64,000 bases of DNA from Paenibacillus farraposensis (GCF_020736845.1 NZ_JAFFQR010000079.1:62852-126851), one strand, 5' to 3'; positions 1-10,351 are shown, counted from the first letter of the stretch. Notes: generated from the sequence alone by a model not told the origin. Translations and numbers: made by a program.

Positions 1-305
<305 letters not shown>

Positions 306-308
306 AAA

Positions 309-340
309 AAGAATGCCTCTTTAATGGCGCGTTCTTTTTA
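309..340 (+). terminator. Weak terminator or attenuator after cdd
   Basis: Arms AAGAATGCC and GGCGCGTTCTT pair with one bulge and are followed by a short T run. It lies between cdd and nupC and could lower readthrough. Confidence 0.4.
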
Positions 341-347
341 TAGCTGA

Positions 348-361
348 TGTAAGCGCTCAAT
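348..361 (+). promoter_or_regulatory. cre-like site before nupC
   Basis: TGTAAGCGCTCAAT matches the CcpA consensus TGWAANCGNTNWCA at 12 of 14 positions; the two misses are at the 3' end. It lies about 20 bases before the nupC start. Catabolite control of nucleoside catabolic operons by CcpA is known in Bacillus; binding here is inferred. Confidence 0.4.
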
Positions 362-381
362 GTAATGAGGGGGATAATAAA

Positions 382-1560
382 ATGAAATATATCATCGCTT
401 TGGTCGGGCTGCTCGTTGTATTTGCACTAACTTACATTGCCAGCAGCGACAAGCGTAAAATCAGGTATCGCCCGCTGGTGGTTATGGTTGTATTGCAGGC
501 GGTACTTGCTTTTATATTGCTGCATACAGAGATTGGCGAGTTTCTGGTCAGGGGGTTCGCAGAAGCGTTCGGCAGCCTGCTGAAATATGCGGGTGAAGGG
601 ATCAATTTTGTGTTTGGCGGGATTGCAAATGAGGGGGCGGCACCTTTCTTTATCAATGTATTGCTGCCAATCGTGTTCATTTCCGCGCTGATTGGGATTC
701 TACAATATATTAAAGTCCTGCCGTTCATCATCAAATATATCGGTATTATCTTGAGCAAAGTAAACGGAATGGGTAAACTGGAATCCTACAACGCTGTAGC
801 TTCAGCTATCCTTGGTCAATCCGAGGTGTTTATTTCCGTCAAGAAGCAAATTGGCCTTCTGCCAAAACATCGGCTGTATACGTTGTGCGCATCTGCGATG
901 TCCACTGTTTCCATGTCGATCGTGGGGGCTTACATGCAGATGCTAAACCCCAAATATGTCGTTACCGCATTGGTGCTGAACCTGTTCGGCGGCTTTATTA
1001 TCGCTTCCATTATTAATCCGTACAAGATTGAAAAGGAAGACGATTTGCTGGAGGTTCAAGAGGAAGAAAAGCAGTCCTTTTTCGAAATGCTCGGCGAGTA
1101 CATTATGGACGGCTTCAAAGTCGCCATAACTGTAGCAGCGATGCTGATTGGATTTGTGGCGCTGATTGCCATGGTTAATGGTATTTTCACCTGGGTGTTT
1201 GGAATCAGCTTTCAGGCGCTGCTTGGTTATGTCTTTGCACCGTTCGCTTTTGTCATGGGGATTCCATGGAGCGAAGCGGTTCAGGCGGGCAGCATTATGG
1301 CTACCAAGCTTGTATCCAACGAATTTGTGGCCATGCTGGACCTGACCAAGCAAACAGGCTTGTCTGAGCGCACGATTGGGATCGTATCCGTATTCCTTGT
1401 ATCCTTTGCCAACTTCTCATCCATCGGTATCATTTCCGGGGCTGTGAAGGGTCTGCATGAAAAGCAGGGAAATGTGGTGGCCCGCTTTGGTTTGAAGCTG
1501 TTGTACGGGGCGACGCTGGTTAGCGTGCTGTCGGCAACGATTGCAGGGTTGTTTTTGTAA
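382..1560 (+). CDS. nupC: NupC-type concentrative nucleoside transporter
   Basis: Cation-coupled nucleoside uptake across the cytoplasmic membrane, CNT family. The 392-residue product is hydrophobic throughout, with about eight to ten membrane segments. The family motif [14 protein letters not shown] begins near residue 145, and the second substrate-binding motif with NEFVAMLDL lies in the C-terminal half. The start follows a GAGGGGGAT ribosome site. It lies between cdd and deoB in a run that imports nucleosides and then splits them, and carries a cre-like site upstream. Pyrimidine nucleosides are the likeliest substrates, since cdd and pdp are in the same run. Confidence 0.93.
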   Translation: MKYIIALVGLLVVFALTYIASSDKRKIRYRPLVVMVVLQAVLAFILLHTEIGEFLVRGFAEAFGSLLKYAGEGINFVFGGIANEGAAPFFINVLLPIVFISALIGILQYIKVLPFIIKYIGIILSKVNGMGKLESYNAVASAILGQSEVFISVKKQIGLLPKHRLYTLCASAMSTVSMSIVGAYMQMLNPKYVVTALVLNLFGGFIIASIINPYKIEKEDDLLEVQEEEKQSFFEMLGEYIMDGFKVAITVAAMLIGFVALIAMVNGIFTWVFGISFQALLGYVFAPFAFVMGIPWSEAVQAGSIMATKLVSNEFVAMLDLTKQTGLSERTIGIVSVFLVSFANFSSIGIISGAVKGLHEKQGNVVARFGLKLLYGATLVSVLSATIAGLFL

Positions 1561-1591
1561 AAAAACAGCAAGTCAGGAAAGGATTTTTAAG

Positions 1592-2773
1592 ATGCCTAAA
1601 TTTAAACGCATTCACTTGGTCGTGCTGGACTCGGTTGGGATCGGCGAAGCGCCGGATGCAGCCAAGTTTGATGATTACGATGTAGATACACTTGGTCATA
1701 TTGCCCGCGAGCGCGGCGGTCTGAAGATGCCGAATATGGCAAAGCTGGGCCTGTCCAACATTCGTCCCATAGAAGGGGTACAAGCAGCTGAGAAGCCGCT
1801 CGCGTATTACACCAAAATGCAGGAAGCGTCCAACGGCAAGGATACAATGACCGGTCATTGGGAGATCATGGGGCTGAATATTGCGGTTCCTTTTCGCGTA
1901 TTCCCAAATGGTTTCCCGGATGAGCTGATTCAGCGCATTGAGGAGCATACAGGCCGCAAAGTCATTGGCAACAAGCCTGCCAGCGGAACGGAAATCATTG
2001 ATGAGCTGGGCGAAGAACATGTGAAGACTGGAGCGCTAATCATCTATACATCAGCGGATTCAGTGCTGCAAATTGCGGCGCATGAGGAAGTTGTACCGTT
2101 GAAAGAGCTTTATGAGATTTGCGAGTTCTGCCGTAAAATCACGCTGGAAGATCCGTACATGCTGGGCCGCATTATTGCGCGTCCGTTCGTAGGCGAGCCT
2201 GGGAACTTCTCCCGCACCTCCAATCGCCATGATTATGCGCTCAAGCCGTTTGGCCGTACGACGATGAACGAGTTGAAAGATGCAGGTCTGGATGTAATCG
2301 CTTTGGGGAAAATCTCCGACATTTATGACGGCGAGGGTGTGACAAAAGCGATACGCACCGTATCCAATATGGACGGTATGGATAAGCTGGTCACGACGCT
2401 GGATGAGGAATTTACCGGATTAAGCTTCTTGAATTTGGTGGATTTTGATGCGCTCTACGGCCATCGCCGCGATCCGCAGGGATACGGCCAAGCCTTGGAC
2501 GATTACGATGCCCGTCTGCCAGAGGTGTTCGCCAAATTGACGGATGACGATCTGTTGATCATCACCGCGGATCATGGGAATGACCCGACATACCGGGGAA
2601 CGGATCATACCCGCGAATATGTGCCATTGCTCGTGTATTCCCCGCGTTTTACAGCCGGAGGCAGGGAGCTTGGACTCCGTACAACGTTTGCGGATATTGG
2701 AGCGACGGTAGCGGAAAACTTCGGTGTAAAACTGCCGGAACACGGAACGAGTTTTTTGGCAGAGCTTCAGTAA
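1592..2773 (+). CDS. deoB: Phosphopentomutase
   Basis: Interconverts ribose 1-phosphate or deoxyribose 1-phosphate with the 5-phosphates, taking sugars released by the phosphorylases downstream into central metabolism. The 393-residue cytosolic protein belongs to the alkaline phosphatase superfamily. Seen: N-terminal metal motif [13 protein letters not shown], the [13 protein letters not shown] block that positions the phosphorylated threonine, and the C-terminal metal motif [18 protein letters not shown]. The frame opens at 1541, but the ATG at 1592 follows AGGAAAGGA and begins with the family's usual N-terminus. Length is normal for DeoB (Drm in Bacillus). Confidence 0.96.
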   Translation: MPKFKRIHLVVLDSVGIGEAPDAAKFDDYDVDTLGHIARERGGLKMPNMAKLGLSNIRPIEGVQAAEKPLAYYTKMQEASNGKDTMTGHWEIMGLNIAVPFRVFPNGFPDELIQRIEEHTGRKVIGNKPASGTEIIDELGEEHVKTGALIIYTSADSVLQIAAHEEVVPLKELYEICEFCRKITLEDPYMLGRIIARPFVGEPGNFSRTSNRHDYALKPFGRTTMNELKDAGLDVIALGKISDIYDGEGVTKAIRTVSNMDGMDKLVTTLDEEFTGLSFLNLVDFDALYGHRRDPQGYGQALDDYDARLPEVFAKLTDDDLLIITADHGNDPTYRGTDHTREYVPLLVYSPRFTAGGRELGLRTTFADIGATVAENFGVKLPEHGTSFLAELQ

Positions 2774-2812
2774 ACATATAAGTACAGACAAATGGGACGG
2801 GGGAATGGAACA

Positions 2813-3520
2813 ATGAGTGTACACATTGGAGCTAAACCAGGAGAGATTGCAGAAACGATTTTGCTGCCAGGAGACCCGCTGCGGGCGAAATTTATCGCTG
2901 AAACGTATCTGGAAGACGTGACCTGCTACAACGAAGTGCGCGGTATGCTCGGTTTTACAGGTACGTATAAGGGCAAACGACTGTCCGTACAAGGGACTGG
3001 CATGGGACTGCCGTCCATCAGTATTTATGTCAATGAGCTGATTAGCGAGTACGGTGTGAAAAACCTGTTTCGTGTAGGTACATGCGGCGGGATGAAGGAG
3101 CATGTGCATGTTCGTGATGTAATTTTGGCACAGGCATCCTGCACGGACTCCGGGATGAACCGTCATATCTTTGGCGGCTATGACTATTCGCCGATTGCCA
3201 GCTTCCAGCTTTTGAAGGGCGCTTATGATCGCGGTGTTGCCAAGGGACTGAAGATGCATGTCGGCAATGTGTTTAGCTCGGACAGCTTTTACCGTGACGA
3301 CAAATCGGTGGTGCAAAAGCTGATGGAATACGGCGTGATGGGTGTGGAGATGGAAACTTCAGCCTTGTATACGCTGGCAGCCAAATTTGGCGTAAACGCG
3401 CTGACGATTCTGACCGTAAGCGATCATTTGCTGACGGGTGAAGAAACGACGGCGGAAGAACGGCAAACGACCTTTAAAGATATGATGGAAGTTGCACTCG
3501 ATACAGCAGTATCCCTGTAA
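2813..3520 (+). CDS. deoD: Purine nucleoside phosphorylase, DeoD type
   Basis: Phosphorolysis of purine ribo- and deoxyribonucleosides to the base and (deoxy)ribose 1-phosphate in the cytosol. The 235-residue protein has the hexameric PNP/UDP phosphorylase layout: N-terminal [19 protein letters not shown], central [17 protein letters not shown] with [16 protein letters not shown] for ribose binding, and the late SDHLLTGEE carrying the catalytic aspartate. The ATG at 2813 follows a G-rich ribosome site and gives the family N-terminus; an upstream ATG at 2792 would add seven residues without similarity. It is spaced tightly between deoB and pdp. Confidence 0.95.
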   Translation: MSVHIGAKPGEIAETILLPGDPLRAKFIAETYLEDVTCYNEVRGMLGFTGTYKGKRLSVQGTGMGLPSISIYVNELISEYGVKNLFRVGTCGGMKEHVHVRDVILAQASCTDSGMNRHIFGGYDYSPIASFQLLKGAYDRGVAKGLKMHVGNVFSSDSFYRDDKSVVQKLMEYGVMGVEMETSALYTLAAKFGVNALTILTVSDHLLTGEETTAEERQTTFKDMMEVALDTAVSL

Positions 3521-3551
3521 GGATCACACGCACAGTGAGGAGAAATGACAT

Positions 3552-4853
3552 ATGAGAATGGTAGACTTGATTGCAAAAAAACGTGACGGAAAAGAACTGA
3601 GCACTGAGGAAATTAATTTTATTATCCAAGGCTACACTCAGGGTGAAATTCCTGACTATCAGGTCAGTGCATTGGCGATGTCTATTTTCTTCCAGGATAT
3701 GACCGAACGGGAACGTGCTGATCTGACCATGGCGATGGTTCATTCAGGGGATACGATTGATCTGTCTGCAATTGAAGGTGTAAAGGTCGACAAGCACTCC
3801 ACTGGCGGTGTGGGCGATACGACAACGCTGGTACTGGCTCCGCTTGTAGCGGCTTTGGATATTCCGGTAGCGAAAATGTCGGGCCGCGGTCTCGGACATA
3901 CCGGGGGGACGATTGACAAGCTGGAGGCGATTGCCGGGTTCCACGTAGAAATCAGCAAGGGTGAATTCGTGGAGCTGGTGAACCGCAGCAAAATTGCGGT
4001 CGTCGGACAAAGCGGCAATCTGACGCCTGCGGACAAAAAGCTGTATGCTTTGCGCGACGTTACAGCGACGGTCAACTCGATACCGCTGATTGCCAGCTCG
4101 ATTATGAGTAAAAAAATCGCGGCCGGTTCCGATGCCATCGTACTGGATGTAAAAACAGGCGCAGGCGCGTTCATGAAAACAGTCGACGATGCCAAAAAAC
4201 TGGCACATGCGATGGTAAGCATCGGCAACAATGTCGGTCGCAAGACGATGGCGGTTATTTCCGATATGAGTCAGCCACTCGGCTTGGCTATCGGCAACTC
4301 GCTGGAAGTCAAGGAAGCGATTGATACACTGCGCGGTGAAGGGCCTAAAGATCTGGAAGAGCTGTGTATGGCCTTGGGCAGTCAAATGGTCTTTTTGGCC
4401 GGGAAAGCAGATTCCCTCGAAGACGCCGAAGCGAAGCTCCAAGAAGTTATTCGCAACGGCAAAGCACTGGAAAAATTCAAAGCGTTTATTACCAATCAGG
4501 GCGGAGACGCTTCGGTTGTAGACCATCCTGAACGTTTGCCGCAGGCACAGTATCGCATTGAAGTGCCAGCGAAGCAGGACGGTGTGGTGGCCGAAATCGT
4601 GGCTGACGAGATCGGTACGGCTGCGATGTTGCTTGGAGCAGGACGTGCGACCAAAGAATCCGAGATTGATCTGGCTGTCGGCTTGATGCTGAACAAAAAG
4701 GTCGGCGATGCGGTTAAAAAAGGCGATTCGCTGGTTACCATCCATGCTAACCGTGAAGACGTAGCCCAGGTGCTGGAGAAAATCTATGCGAACATCCGGA
4801 TTGCGGATCACGCGGAAGCGCCAGTCCTGATCTACGGAACGGTAACAGAATAA
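3552..4853 (+). CDS. pdp: Pyrimidine-nucleoside phosphorylase
   Basis: Phosphorolysis of uridine, deoxyuridine and thymidine to the base and pentose 1-phosphate. The 433-residue protein matches the usual family length. Seen: N-terminal [17 protein letters not shown] helical domain, phosphate loop [13 protein letters not shown], and [14 protein letters not shown] of the alpha/beta domain. The C-terminal region [16 protein letters not shown] and onward is the all-beta domain. It ends the salvage run, and two possible terminators follow. Confidence 0.96.
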   Translation: MRMVDLIAKKRDGKELSTEEINFIIQGYTQGEIPDYQVSALAMSIFFQDMTERERADLTMAMVHSGDTIDLSAIEGVKVDKHSTGGVGDTTTLVLAPLVAALDIPVAKMSGRGLGHTGGTIDKLEAIAGFHVEISKGEFVELVNRSKIAVVGQSGNLTPADKKLYALRDVTATVNSIPLIASSIMSKKIAAGSDAIVLDVKTGAGAFMKTVDDAKKLAHAMVSIGNNVGRKTMAVISDMSQPLGLAIGNSLEVKEAIDTLRGEGPKDLEELCMALGSQMVFLAGKADSLEDAEAKLQEVIRNGKALEKFKAFITNQGGDASVVDHPERLPQAQYRIEVPAKQDGVVAEIVADEIGTAAMLLGAGRATKESEIDLAVGLMLNKKVGDAVKKGDSLVTIHANREDVAQVLEKIYANIRIADHAEAPVLIYGTVTE

Positions 4854-4900
4854 GCACAAGGTAGGCCAAATCCATTCAAGATTTCATGGAATAGCGGATA

Positions 4901-4948
4901 GAGTCGGGGCTCCATATTCAGGGGGGCTCCGGCTTTTTCATTTTTTTC
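4901..4948 (+). terminator. Possible imperfect terminator after pdp
   Basis: GAGTCGG near 4901 can pair, with two G-U pairs, with CCGGCTT near 4929, followed by T-rich sequence. The loop is long and the stem imperfect. Confidence 0.35.
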
Positions 4949-5067
4949 AGTAAAGCTTGTGTATAACGGAACCGCCAATTTTGATCCGCGTCTGGAAAGC
5001 TCCTGAGATGTTACTGGCACGGACAGATAGAGAGGATACTTTTGAATAGGTTTGGAAAATATGGAAT

Positions 5068-5102
5068 CCGGATTCATAATAGATATGAGTCCGGCTTTTT
5101 TG
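5068..5102 (+). terminator. Rho-independent terminator
   Basis: Arms CCGGATTCAT (5068-5077) and ATGAGTCCGG (5085-5094) form a 10-pair stem with one G-U pair and a 7-base loop, followed by CTTTTTTG. This is the better candidate for the end of the salvage operon. The rest of 4854-5205 shows nothing else. Confidence 0.75.
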
Positions 5103-5205
5103 CTGGGCTTCTGCTAAGAAGTTAAGCCGTTCATTTGTTCAATCCTGGTAACGACTGAATGCAATCCAGTATAGCTTCAACATGTTTTTTGAAGGAGGAC
5201 ATCAA

Positions 5206-5721
5206 ATGGTGGAAAAATGGGTTTGGATGGGCGCTGCGGGGATGATTGTAGGCTATGTTACTTTTGCAAGCTATCCGTTAAACGCACATTCAACATCAAC
5301 ATCGGGCGTGACGCACCCAGCCGTACCGCTTGACGTGCAGAGTAAGCAGGAAGGTGTAGCGAAGCGAATCGTACATGATCAAAGAATGTATTTCGAAGGG
5401 AAAGGTGAAACGAGTTTTGCATTTGAAGAGGGGCGCAAGCTGTACATCAGTATCAAGAATACTGGAAAGCAGCCCATCCAGTATAAGCTCAACCGTTCGT
5501 ATGGCTCAGACTTGCAAGGAGCAGTTCTGCAAGGAACAGCGAGCGGATTTGCCAAAGGAACGCTGCAGCCGGGAGAACGTCATGATCTGCTGTTTGTAAA
5601 GCCGAAGGCTGAAACTGAAACTGAAGCTGCAAGTGTCTCCTCGGATGAGCTGATTTTGAGCGTAAGCACGGAAGATGGTTCTCAAGGAATCGTAAAAACC
5701 TTCGCCTATATTACACTGTAA
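5206..5721 (+). CDS. Exported or membrane-anchored protein of unknown function
   Basis: Not recognised as a named family. The 171-residue product starts MVEKWVWMGAAGMIVGYVTF, a short basic start followed by one hydrophobic segment, so it is likely secreted or held by one N-terminal anchor. The remainder is a soluble domain of about 140 residues with alternating beta-like hydrophobicity (IVHDQRMYFEGKGETSF, LYISIKNTGKQPIQYKL, LILSVSTEDGSQGIVKTF), suggesting a small beta-sandwich. That fold is inferred from pattern only. The ATG at 5206 is preceded by GAAGGAGGA at ideal spacing; an ATG at 5182 in the same frame has no such site. Confidence 0.75.
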   Translation: MVEKWVWMGAAGMIVGYVTFASYPLNAHSTSTSGVTHPAVPLDVQSKQEGVAKRIVHDQRMYFEGKGETSFAFEEGRKLYISIKNTGKQPIQYKLNRSYGSDLQGAVLQGTASGFAKGTLQPGERHDLLFVKPKAETETEAASVSSDELILSVSTEDGSQGIVKTFAYITL

Positions 5722-5748
5722 TCTCTTTCCAAACGGGTGACATGTGGT

Positions 5749-5771
5749 CATAAGCATACTTATGTTACAAT
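5749..5771 (+). promoter_or_regulatory. Possible promoter with small palindrome
   Basis: CATAAGCATACTTATG (5749-5764) is a perfect inverted repeat just before TACAAT (5766-5771), a plausible -10 for the lipoprotein gene. No good -35 is seen, so a regulator may be needed. Confidence 0.3.
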
Positions 5772-5842
5772 AGAACGGGTTAAAGACTTAATGAACAGAA
5801 TAGGTCAGAGCAGAAAGCAGAAGCAGAAAGGATGACCCGGTT

Positions 5843-6529
5843 GTGCCCAAAATGCATGATTTCAGTAATCAAAAGCTGCCATGGAGGCTGTCGCTCACAG
5901 CCATTTTACTTACATTTACATTTGTAGCTCTCGCCGGTTGTGGTCAGGAGCAGAAAGCTGAAACCGGCGCTACCGGAAGCCCTGCAAGTGTAGTCGAGAA
6001 CGGAACAAATGCAGATCGTAGCAGTTCAGCTCAAAGTGACAAAGCAGCGAAAGAGAGTGCTCCTACAGAAAACAGTGAGCTTGACGACGCGCAAAAGCCA
6101 AGCCCTTCGGCCCCGGTCGCTTCGTCGAATGCACCTTCTTCACCGGCAGCCTCCAATTCATCTCAAAATCCTTTTGAGGTTGCAGGCATTCAGGATCCAA
6201 AATCTTTTTTGAACACGTTCAAAGCGTTGCAGAAAGCTGTTGCCGACAATGACAAGGAGAAGGTAGCCAATTATATTTTGTACCCTCTGCGTGTCAATGA
6301 TAGCGAAAAATCGCTAACGATTCCGAATAAGAAAGATTTCATGGCCAAGTATGATCAGATTTTTACGGATGCGATTCGTGAGGCGCTGGTGAATCAAAAA
6401 ACGGATGATTTGTTTGTCAATTACCAAGGAGTCATGGTTGGCTCGGGTGAGCTGTGGCTGAGAAGAGCTGCAGACAATCCGAAGGTTTTTGGAGTTTTTT
6501 CGATTAACCTTGAAACCGTAACCAACTAA
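5843..6529 (+). CDS. Lipoprotein with Ser/Ala/Pro-rich linker
   Basis: The 228-residue product begins at GTG 5843 after AAAGGA; an in-frame ATG at 5852 is the alternative. It carries a signal peptide ending in the lipobox LAGC near residue 33, so it should be anchored on the outer face of the membrane. Residues about 40 to 110 are a low-complexity Ser/Ala/Pro/Asn linker. The last 110 residues form a globular domain (FLNTFKALQKAVADNDKEKV, then FMAKYDQIFTDAIREALV, ending VFGVFSINLETVT). It resembles the loose NTF2-like or stress-associated lipoprotein folds of Bacillales, but I do not assign a family. Function unknown. Confidence 0.8.
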   Translation: MPKMHDFSNQKLPWRLSLTAILLTFTFVALAGCGQEQKAETGATGSPASVVENGTNADRSSSAQSDKAAKESAPTENSELDDAQKPSPSAPVASSNAPSSPAASNSSQNPFEVAGIQDPKSFLNTFKALQKAVADNDKEKVANYILYPLRVNDSEKSLTIPNKKDFMAKYDQIFTDAIREALVNQKTDDLFVNYQGVMVGSGELWLRRAADNPKVFGVFSINLETVTN

Positions 6530-6644
6530 GCAATATTCCTCATGTGATCATAGCCTCCAAGCAGTCGGAAGCATTCCTATGTTTCTGACTGTAACTTCCT
6601 CCTGTGAAGAAAGCACAAACAGTTAACCCATGCCAAAAAAAAGT

Positions 6645-6676
6645 TTGACATTGTACATAAACATTCGTATTATAAT
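6645..6676 (+). promoter_or_regulatory. Sigma-A promoter of the sulfate transporter operon
   Basis: TTGACA at 6645-6650, 17 bases, then TATTAT at 6668-6673 (overlapping TATAAT at 6671-6676). It sits about 230 bases before the sbp start, leaving room for a long untranslated leader. Confidence 0.75.
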
Positions 6677-6680
6677 CGTA

Positions 6681-6835
6681 TAACTCATTAAACAGGTAGG
6701 AATTAGAGAATTAAAGCATCGAAGTATGATTTCGCCCTTGTGGCGGAGAACCTCTAGGAACAGCAGGCAGATACTGTCCATGTGACAGATTTGACCTATC
6801 AGGGCTGCATCAGGGAATTCTCCGCCCTTTTTTCT
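6681..6835 (+). ncRNA. Structured leader with terminator upstream of sbp (candidate riboswitch or attenuator)
   Basis: GGCGGAGAA (6742-6750) and TTCTCCGCC (6818-6826) pair perfectly over nine bases. The right arm is followed by C and six T, so closing this long-range stem would make a terminator. The 67 bases between hold a hairpin CTGTC/GACAG (6774-6788) and further pairing (CAGC 6761 with GCTG 6804, AGG 6765 with CCT 6795). An upstream hairpin (6731-6747) uses GGCGGA and would exclude the terminator. No S-box, T-box, SAM-II or Moco signature was recognised. Role in sulfur control is inferred from position only. Confidence 0.55.
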
Positions 6836-6905
6836 GAATAGACATGTCAATAACAGGTTGAAATGAATGTTTTTTCATAAATTACATAGAATTAGAGGTG
6901 TCTTG

Positions 6906-7958
6906 ATGAAGAGGAAATGGAAAAGTGGACTTATTCTCGGACTATCTTTGGTTTTAACGGTCATGTTAAGTGCTTGCGGAGCAAGCAAGGAAGGGGGCAA
7001 TTCGGCTGCCGGTTCCAAGGACGTCGAGCTGCTTAACGTTTCTTATGACCCTACCCGTGAGCTGTATGAGGCGTATAATAAGGCGTTTGCCTCCCATTGG
7101 GAGAAGGAGAAAGGGCAGAAGGTGACAATCAAGCAATCGCATGGCGGGTCTGGCAAACAAAGCCGCTCTGTCCAGGACGGACTGGATGCGGATGTGGTCA
7201 CTCTGGCTCTGGGTTATGACATTGATGCATTGCAGGATAAAGGGCTCATTAAAGAAGGATGGCAAAATAAATATGAGCATAACAGTTCCCCGTACACTTC
7301 AACCATCGTACTGCTGGTACGGAAAGGAAATCCGAAGGGGATCAAGGACTGGGATGATTTAATCCGTGACGATGTTCAAGTCATTACACCGAATCCCAAA
7401 ACTTCGGGCGGAGCCCGCTGGAACTACCTTGCGGCCTGGGCCTATGGGCTCAAGAAAAACAATAACGATGAAGCCAAAGCTCAGCAGTTTGTACAGCAGC
7501 TATACAAGCATGTGCCGGTACTGGATAGCGGAGCGCGTGGAGCGACCACAACCTTTGTGGAGCGTGGAATTGGCGATGTGTTGATTGCTTGGGAAAATGA
7601 AGCCTTGCTCTCTATGAAGGAGCTGGGTGCGGATAAATTTGATATCGTGTATCCGTCGATCAGTATTTTGGCTGAGCCTCCAGTAGCGATCGTCGATAAG
7701 GTTGTAGACAAAAAGGGCACACGCGAGGTGGCGGACGCGTATTTGAAATATTTGTACAGTGAAGAAGGACAAACCATTGCCGCCGAAAACTATTATCGTC
7801 CAACACTGGAGAGCGTAAAGGCGAAATTCAAGAATCAATTTCCGGATTTGGAGCTCGTAACCTTGAAGGATGTATTCGGAACGTGGAAGGAAACACAGCA
7901 AAAGCATTTCAGCGACAAGGGGATTTTCGACCAGATTTACGTACCCGGCAGTTCATGA
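6906..7958 (+). CDS. sbp: Sulfate-binding lipoprotein of ABC importer
   Basis: Binds sulfate (and probably thiosulfate) outside the membrane and delivers it to CysT/CysW. The 350-residue product has a lipoprotein signal peptide with lipobox LSAC near residue 21. The mature protein has the sulfate-binding signature [15 protein letters not shown], the anion-loop segment [11 protein letters not shown] and [16 protein letters not shown], typical of the Sbp/CysP periplasmic-binding fold. The ATG at 6906 follows AGAGGTG; the frame opens at 6867 but upstream codons lack a ribosome site. It is the first gene of a three-gene unit behind the structured leader. Confidence 0.93.
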   Translation: MKRKWKSGLILGLSLVLTVMLSACGASKEGGNSAAGSKDVELLNVSYDPTRELYEAYNKAFASHWEKEKGQKVTIKQSHGGSGKQSRSVQDGLDADVVTLALGYDIDALQDKGLIKEGWQNKYEHNSSPYTSTIVLLVRKGNPKGIKDWDDLIRDDVQVITPNPKTSGGARWNYLAAWAYGLKKNNNDEAKAQQFVQQLYKHVPVLDSGARGATTTFVERGIGDVLIAWENEALLSMKELGADKFDIVYPSISILAEPPVAIVDKVVDKKGTREVADAYLKYLYSEEGQTIAAENYYRPTLESVKAKFKNQFPDLELVTLKDVFGTWKETQQKHFSDKGIFDQIYVPGSS

Positions 7959-8035
7959 ATGAGTAGATTGTAAATTCGCACAGGATCAGTAATCGCAAGC
8001 ATTCGAGTGAGATAGTAGAGAGGGATGGACAGAAC

Positions 8036-8869
8036 ATGAGTCAAATGCAAGCCGCCCGAAAACGCGTACTTCCCGGATTCGGGTTAACGATGGGTTATAG
8101 CGTGCTGTACCTCAGTCTGGTGGTGCTGGTGCCTTTGTCAGCACTGCTCCTGAACTCAACCGGATTGACGTGGGAGAAGTTTTGGGACGTAGCAACCGAT
8201 GTGAGGGTGTTGACTTCCTACAAGGTGAGCTTCTTGTGTGCTGCGGCTGCGGCACTGATCGACCTGTTTCTCGGATTACTGATAGCCTGGGTGCTGGTGC
8301 GCTATGAGTTTCCGGGAAAACGGATTTTCGATGCGGTCATTGATCTGCCCTTTGCTTTGCCTACCGCGGTTGCGGGTGTGGCTTTGACCGCTCTATATGC
8401 GCCAAACGGCTGGATCGGTTCGCTGTTCGAACCGCTGGGCTGGAAAATGGCGTATTCACAGACGGGGATTACGCTTGCGTTGATGTTCATCGGCATCCCG
8501 TTCGTCGTGCGGACGGTGCAGCCGGTGCTGGAGGAGATGGACAAGGGCGAGGAAGAGGTCGCTGCTACGCTGGGAGCAGGCCGATGGCGTACCTTCCGCA
8601 GCGTGATTTTGCCGGAGTTGATCCCGCCGCTACTGACGGGCTTTGCTCTTGCCTTTGCCCGTGGCATTGGCGAGTACGGCTCTGTCGTCTTCATCTCTGG
8701 TAATATGCCAATGAAGACCGAGATTGCTCCGCTGCTCATTATGTCCAAGCTGGAGCAAAATGACTATGCAGGAGCTACGGCGGTAGCAATTATACTGTTG
8801 GTCATTTCATTTGTGCTGTTGTTCGTAATTAACAGCATTCAACGCTGGTCGCGGCGCCGTGCTATCTAA
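8036..8869 (+). CDS. cysT: Sulfate ABC transporter permease CysT
   Basis: One of two membrane subunits forming the sulfate pore. 277 residues, about six membrane segments. The EAA loop that contacts the ATPase is seen as [24 protein letters not shown], and the C-terminal [16 protein letters not shown] is typical of CysT/CysU. The ATG follows AGAGAGGGA. It lies 77 bases after sbp and 97 before cysW. The usual partner ATPase CysA is not encoded next to it. Confidence 0.93.
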   Translation: MSQMQAARKRVLPGFGLTMGYSVLYLSLVVLVPLSALLLNSTGLTWEKFWDVATDVRVLTSYKVSFLCAAAAALIDLFLGLLIAWVLVRYEFPGKRIFDAVIDLPFALPTAVAGVALTALYAPNGWIGSLFEPLGWKMAYSQTGITLALMFIGIPFVVRTVQPVLEEMDKGEEEVAATLGAGRWRTFRSVILPELIPPLLTGFALAFARGIGEYGSVVFISGNMPMKTEIAPLLIMSKLEQNDYAGATAVAIILLVISFVLLFVINSIQRWSRRRAI

Positions 8870-8966
8870 TGCGACTATCCATATAGCTGTCTATTACCAC
8901 TGTCTGGCTTTATGATGCCAGGCAGCGGCAAGGGCGGTACAGCCGCATTCTAAGGAGGGACACATC

Positions 8967-9839
8967 ATGTCACAAGCGATAACCGGACGGGTGATTGCTC
9001 ATGCACCAGTACCTTCTGCACCGGCCAACAGGGTCACAAGCGAAGCACCCTGGGTGAAGTGGACGCTGATTGGTGCTGCTTTTCTGGCTTTGCTATGGGT
9101 GCTGATCCTGCCGCTGATCCTCGTGCTTACCGAAGCACTCAAGCAGGGCTGGAGTGTATACATCGAAGCGCTGCAGGACCCGGACGCCATGTCCGCATTG
9201 CAGCTGACGCTGTTGGTGGCGGTGATAACGGTACCGCTAAATACGGTATTTGGCGTAGCGGCTGCCTGGCTGATCACGAAGTTTCAATTTCGCGGCAAAG
9301 GCTTGCTGGTCACCCTGATTGATTTACCCTTCGCCATCTCTCCTGTCGTCGGCGGATTGATGTATGTATTGGTATTCGGCGCACAGGGCTGGCTTGGGCC
9401 GTGGCTGGATGAGCATGATATCAAAATAATATTTGCCTTGCCGGGTATTATTTTGGCGACGATGTTCATCACTTTCCCTTTTGTGGCGCGCGAACTCATT
9501 CCAATGATGGAGGATCAGGGACAGCAGGAGGAAGAGGCAGCTGTTATGCTGGGCGCGCACGGCTGGCGTATTTTTTGGCAGGTGACGCTGCCGAATATCA
9601 AATGGGGTCTGTTGTATGGCATCATTTTATGTAATGCGAGAGCTATGGGGGAGTTCGGCGCGGTGTCCGTCGTCTCCGGGCATATCCGGGGAGGGACGAA
9701 CACACTGCCGTTGCATGTGGAAATATTGTATAACGAATATCAGTTCTCGGCATCCTTTGCGGTGGCTTCACTGTTGCTGCTGCTGGCTCTCGCTACTTTG
9801 GTGCTTAAAAGCTGGTTTGGGCGCATGCGGGTTCATTGA
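8967..9839 (+). CDS. cysW: Sulfate ABC transporter permease CysW
   Basis: Second membrane subunit of the sulfate importer. 290 residues with an N-terminal cytosolic tail of about 30 residues, then six predicted membrane segments. The EAA loop reads EEEAAVMLGAHGWRIFWQVTLPNI, and ARAMGEFGAVSVVSGHIRG is characteristic of CysW. The start follows AAGGAGGGAC. A terminator-like repeat follows; no cysA is present, so the ATPase must be encoded elsewhere or shared. Confidence 0.93.
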   Translation: MSQAITGRVIAHAPVPSAPANRVTSEAPWVKWTLIGAAFLALLWVLILPLILVLTEALKQGWSVYIEALQDPDAMSALQLTLLVAVITVPLNTVFGVAAAWLITKFQFRGKGLLVTLIDLPFAISPVVGGLMYVLVFGAQGWLGPWLDEHDIKIIFALPGIILATMFITFPFVARELIPMMEDQGQQEEEAAVMLGAHGWRIFWQVTLPNIKWGLLYGIILCNARAMGEFGAVSVVSGHIRGGTNTLPLHVEILYNEYQFSASFAVASLLLLLALATLVLKSWFGRMRVH

Positions 9840-9927
9840 CAGGCGTGATTGCCATGACGAACAGGAATTGAAGTTTACAGTTATCAAGCAACTTTAAATA
9901 TAATGCTCGTTGGGTCTTCTGACCCGA

Positions 9928-9995
9928 AAAATAGGCCTTTCTTCTAATCTGGTTATCCTTAACGGACAAAATCAGACAGAAGATAGGCTTTTTTT
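9928..9995 (+). terminator. Probable terminator after cysW
   Basis: AGGCCTTTCTTCT near 9933 pairs imperfectly with AGAAGATAGGCTT near 9979, followed by six or more T. The loop is long. Confidence 0.5.
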
Positions 9996-10033
9996 ATGAT
10001 CTGCTGCTGTCTTCCAAAACTAAATCTCCAATT

Positions 10034-10351
10034 TTAGTGAAATAAAAATATCACTGAACTGGCATGGCTGCCGGAAGAGCACAAGCAAAGGATGCCCAAT
10101 TTGTGCCAAACAGGTAGATCCAGATATGCCCATTGTCCTGCTGATGGAGCGCTCGCCAGGCAGGGGGCCAAATCGGCAATCGTCGGCTTGGAGAAAAGCA
10201 GCCCGACTGGAACGTCCAGGTCCATTTCTTTGAGCATTCTGCCGCACAGCGTCATCGCCTTCAGCAAATGCCCGCCCGCCGCAAAGAAGTTGTCGTGAAT
10301 GCCGATTTGCGGAACACCGAGTACCTCCGCCCAAAGGTGGGGCTGGGGTGT
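10034..10351 (-). pseudogene. Relic of an NRPS peptidyl-carrier domain
   Basis: On the minus strand this open stretch reads LWAEVLGVPQIGIHDNFF followed by AAGGHLLKAM and LFSKPTIADLA, an unmistakable peptidyl-carrier (thiolation) domain of a nonribosomal peptide synthetase. The serine of the GGHSL motif, which carries phosphopantetheine, is replaced by leucine (TTG, complement of 10265-10267), a one-base change from TCG. A stop codon (complement of 10352-10354) cuts the frame upstream, and no adenylation or condensation domain is adjacent. It is a dead fragment of a former synthetase gene, oriented opposite to the thioesterase that follows. Confidence 0.8.

Noticed and set aside
3744-4859. Long open frame (371 codons) antisense to pdp
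   Set aside because: Shadow of a strongly conserved coding gene; no ribosome site and no recognisable protein features.
6782-6841. Possible 19-codon leader peptide (GTG start) inside the sbp leader
   Set aside because: No ribosome site and only one cysteine codon; does not look like a Cys-attenuation peptide.
8882-8940. Hairpin-like CTGTCTGGC/GCCAGGCAG between cysT and cysW as terminator
   Set aside because: No T run follows, and the genes clearly belong together.
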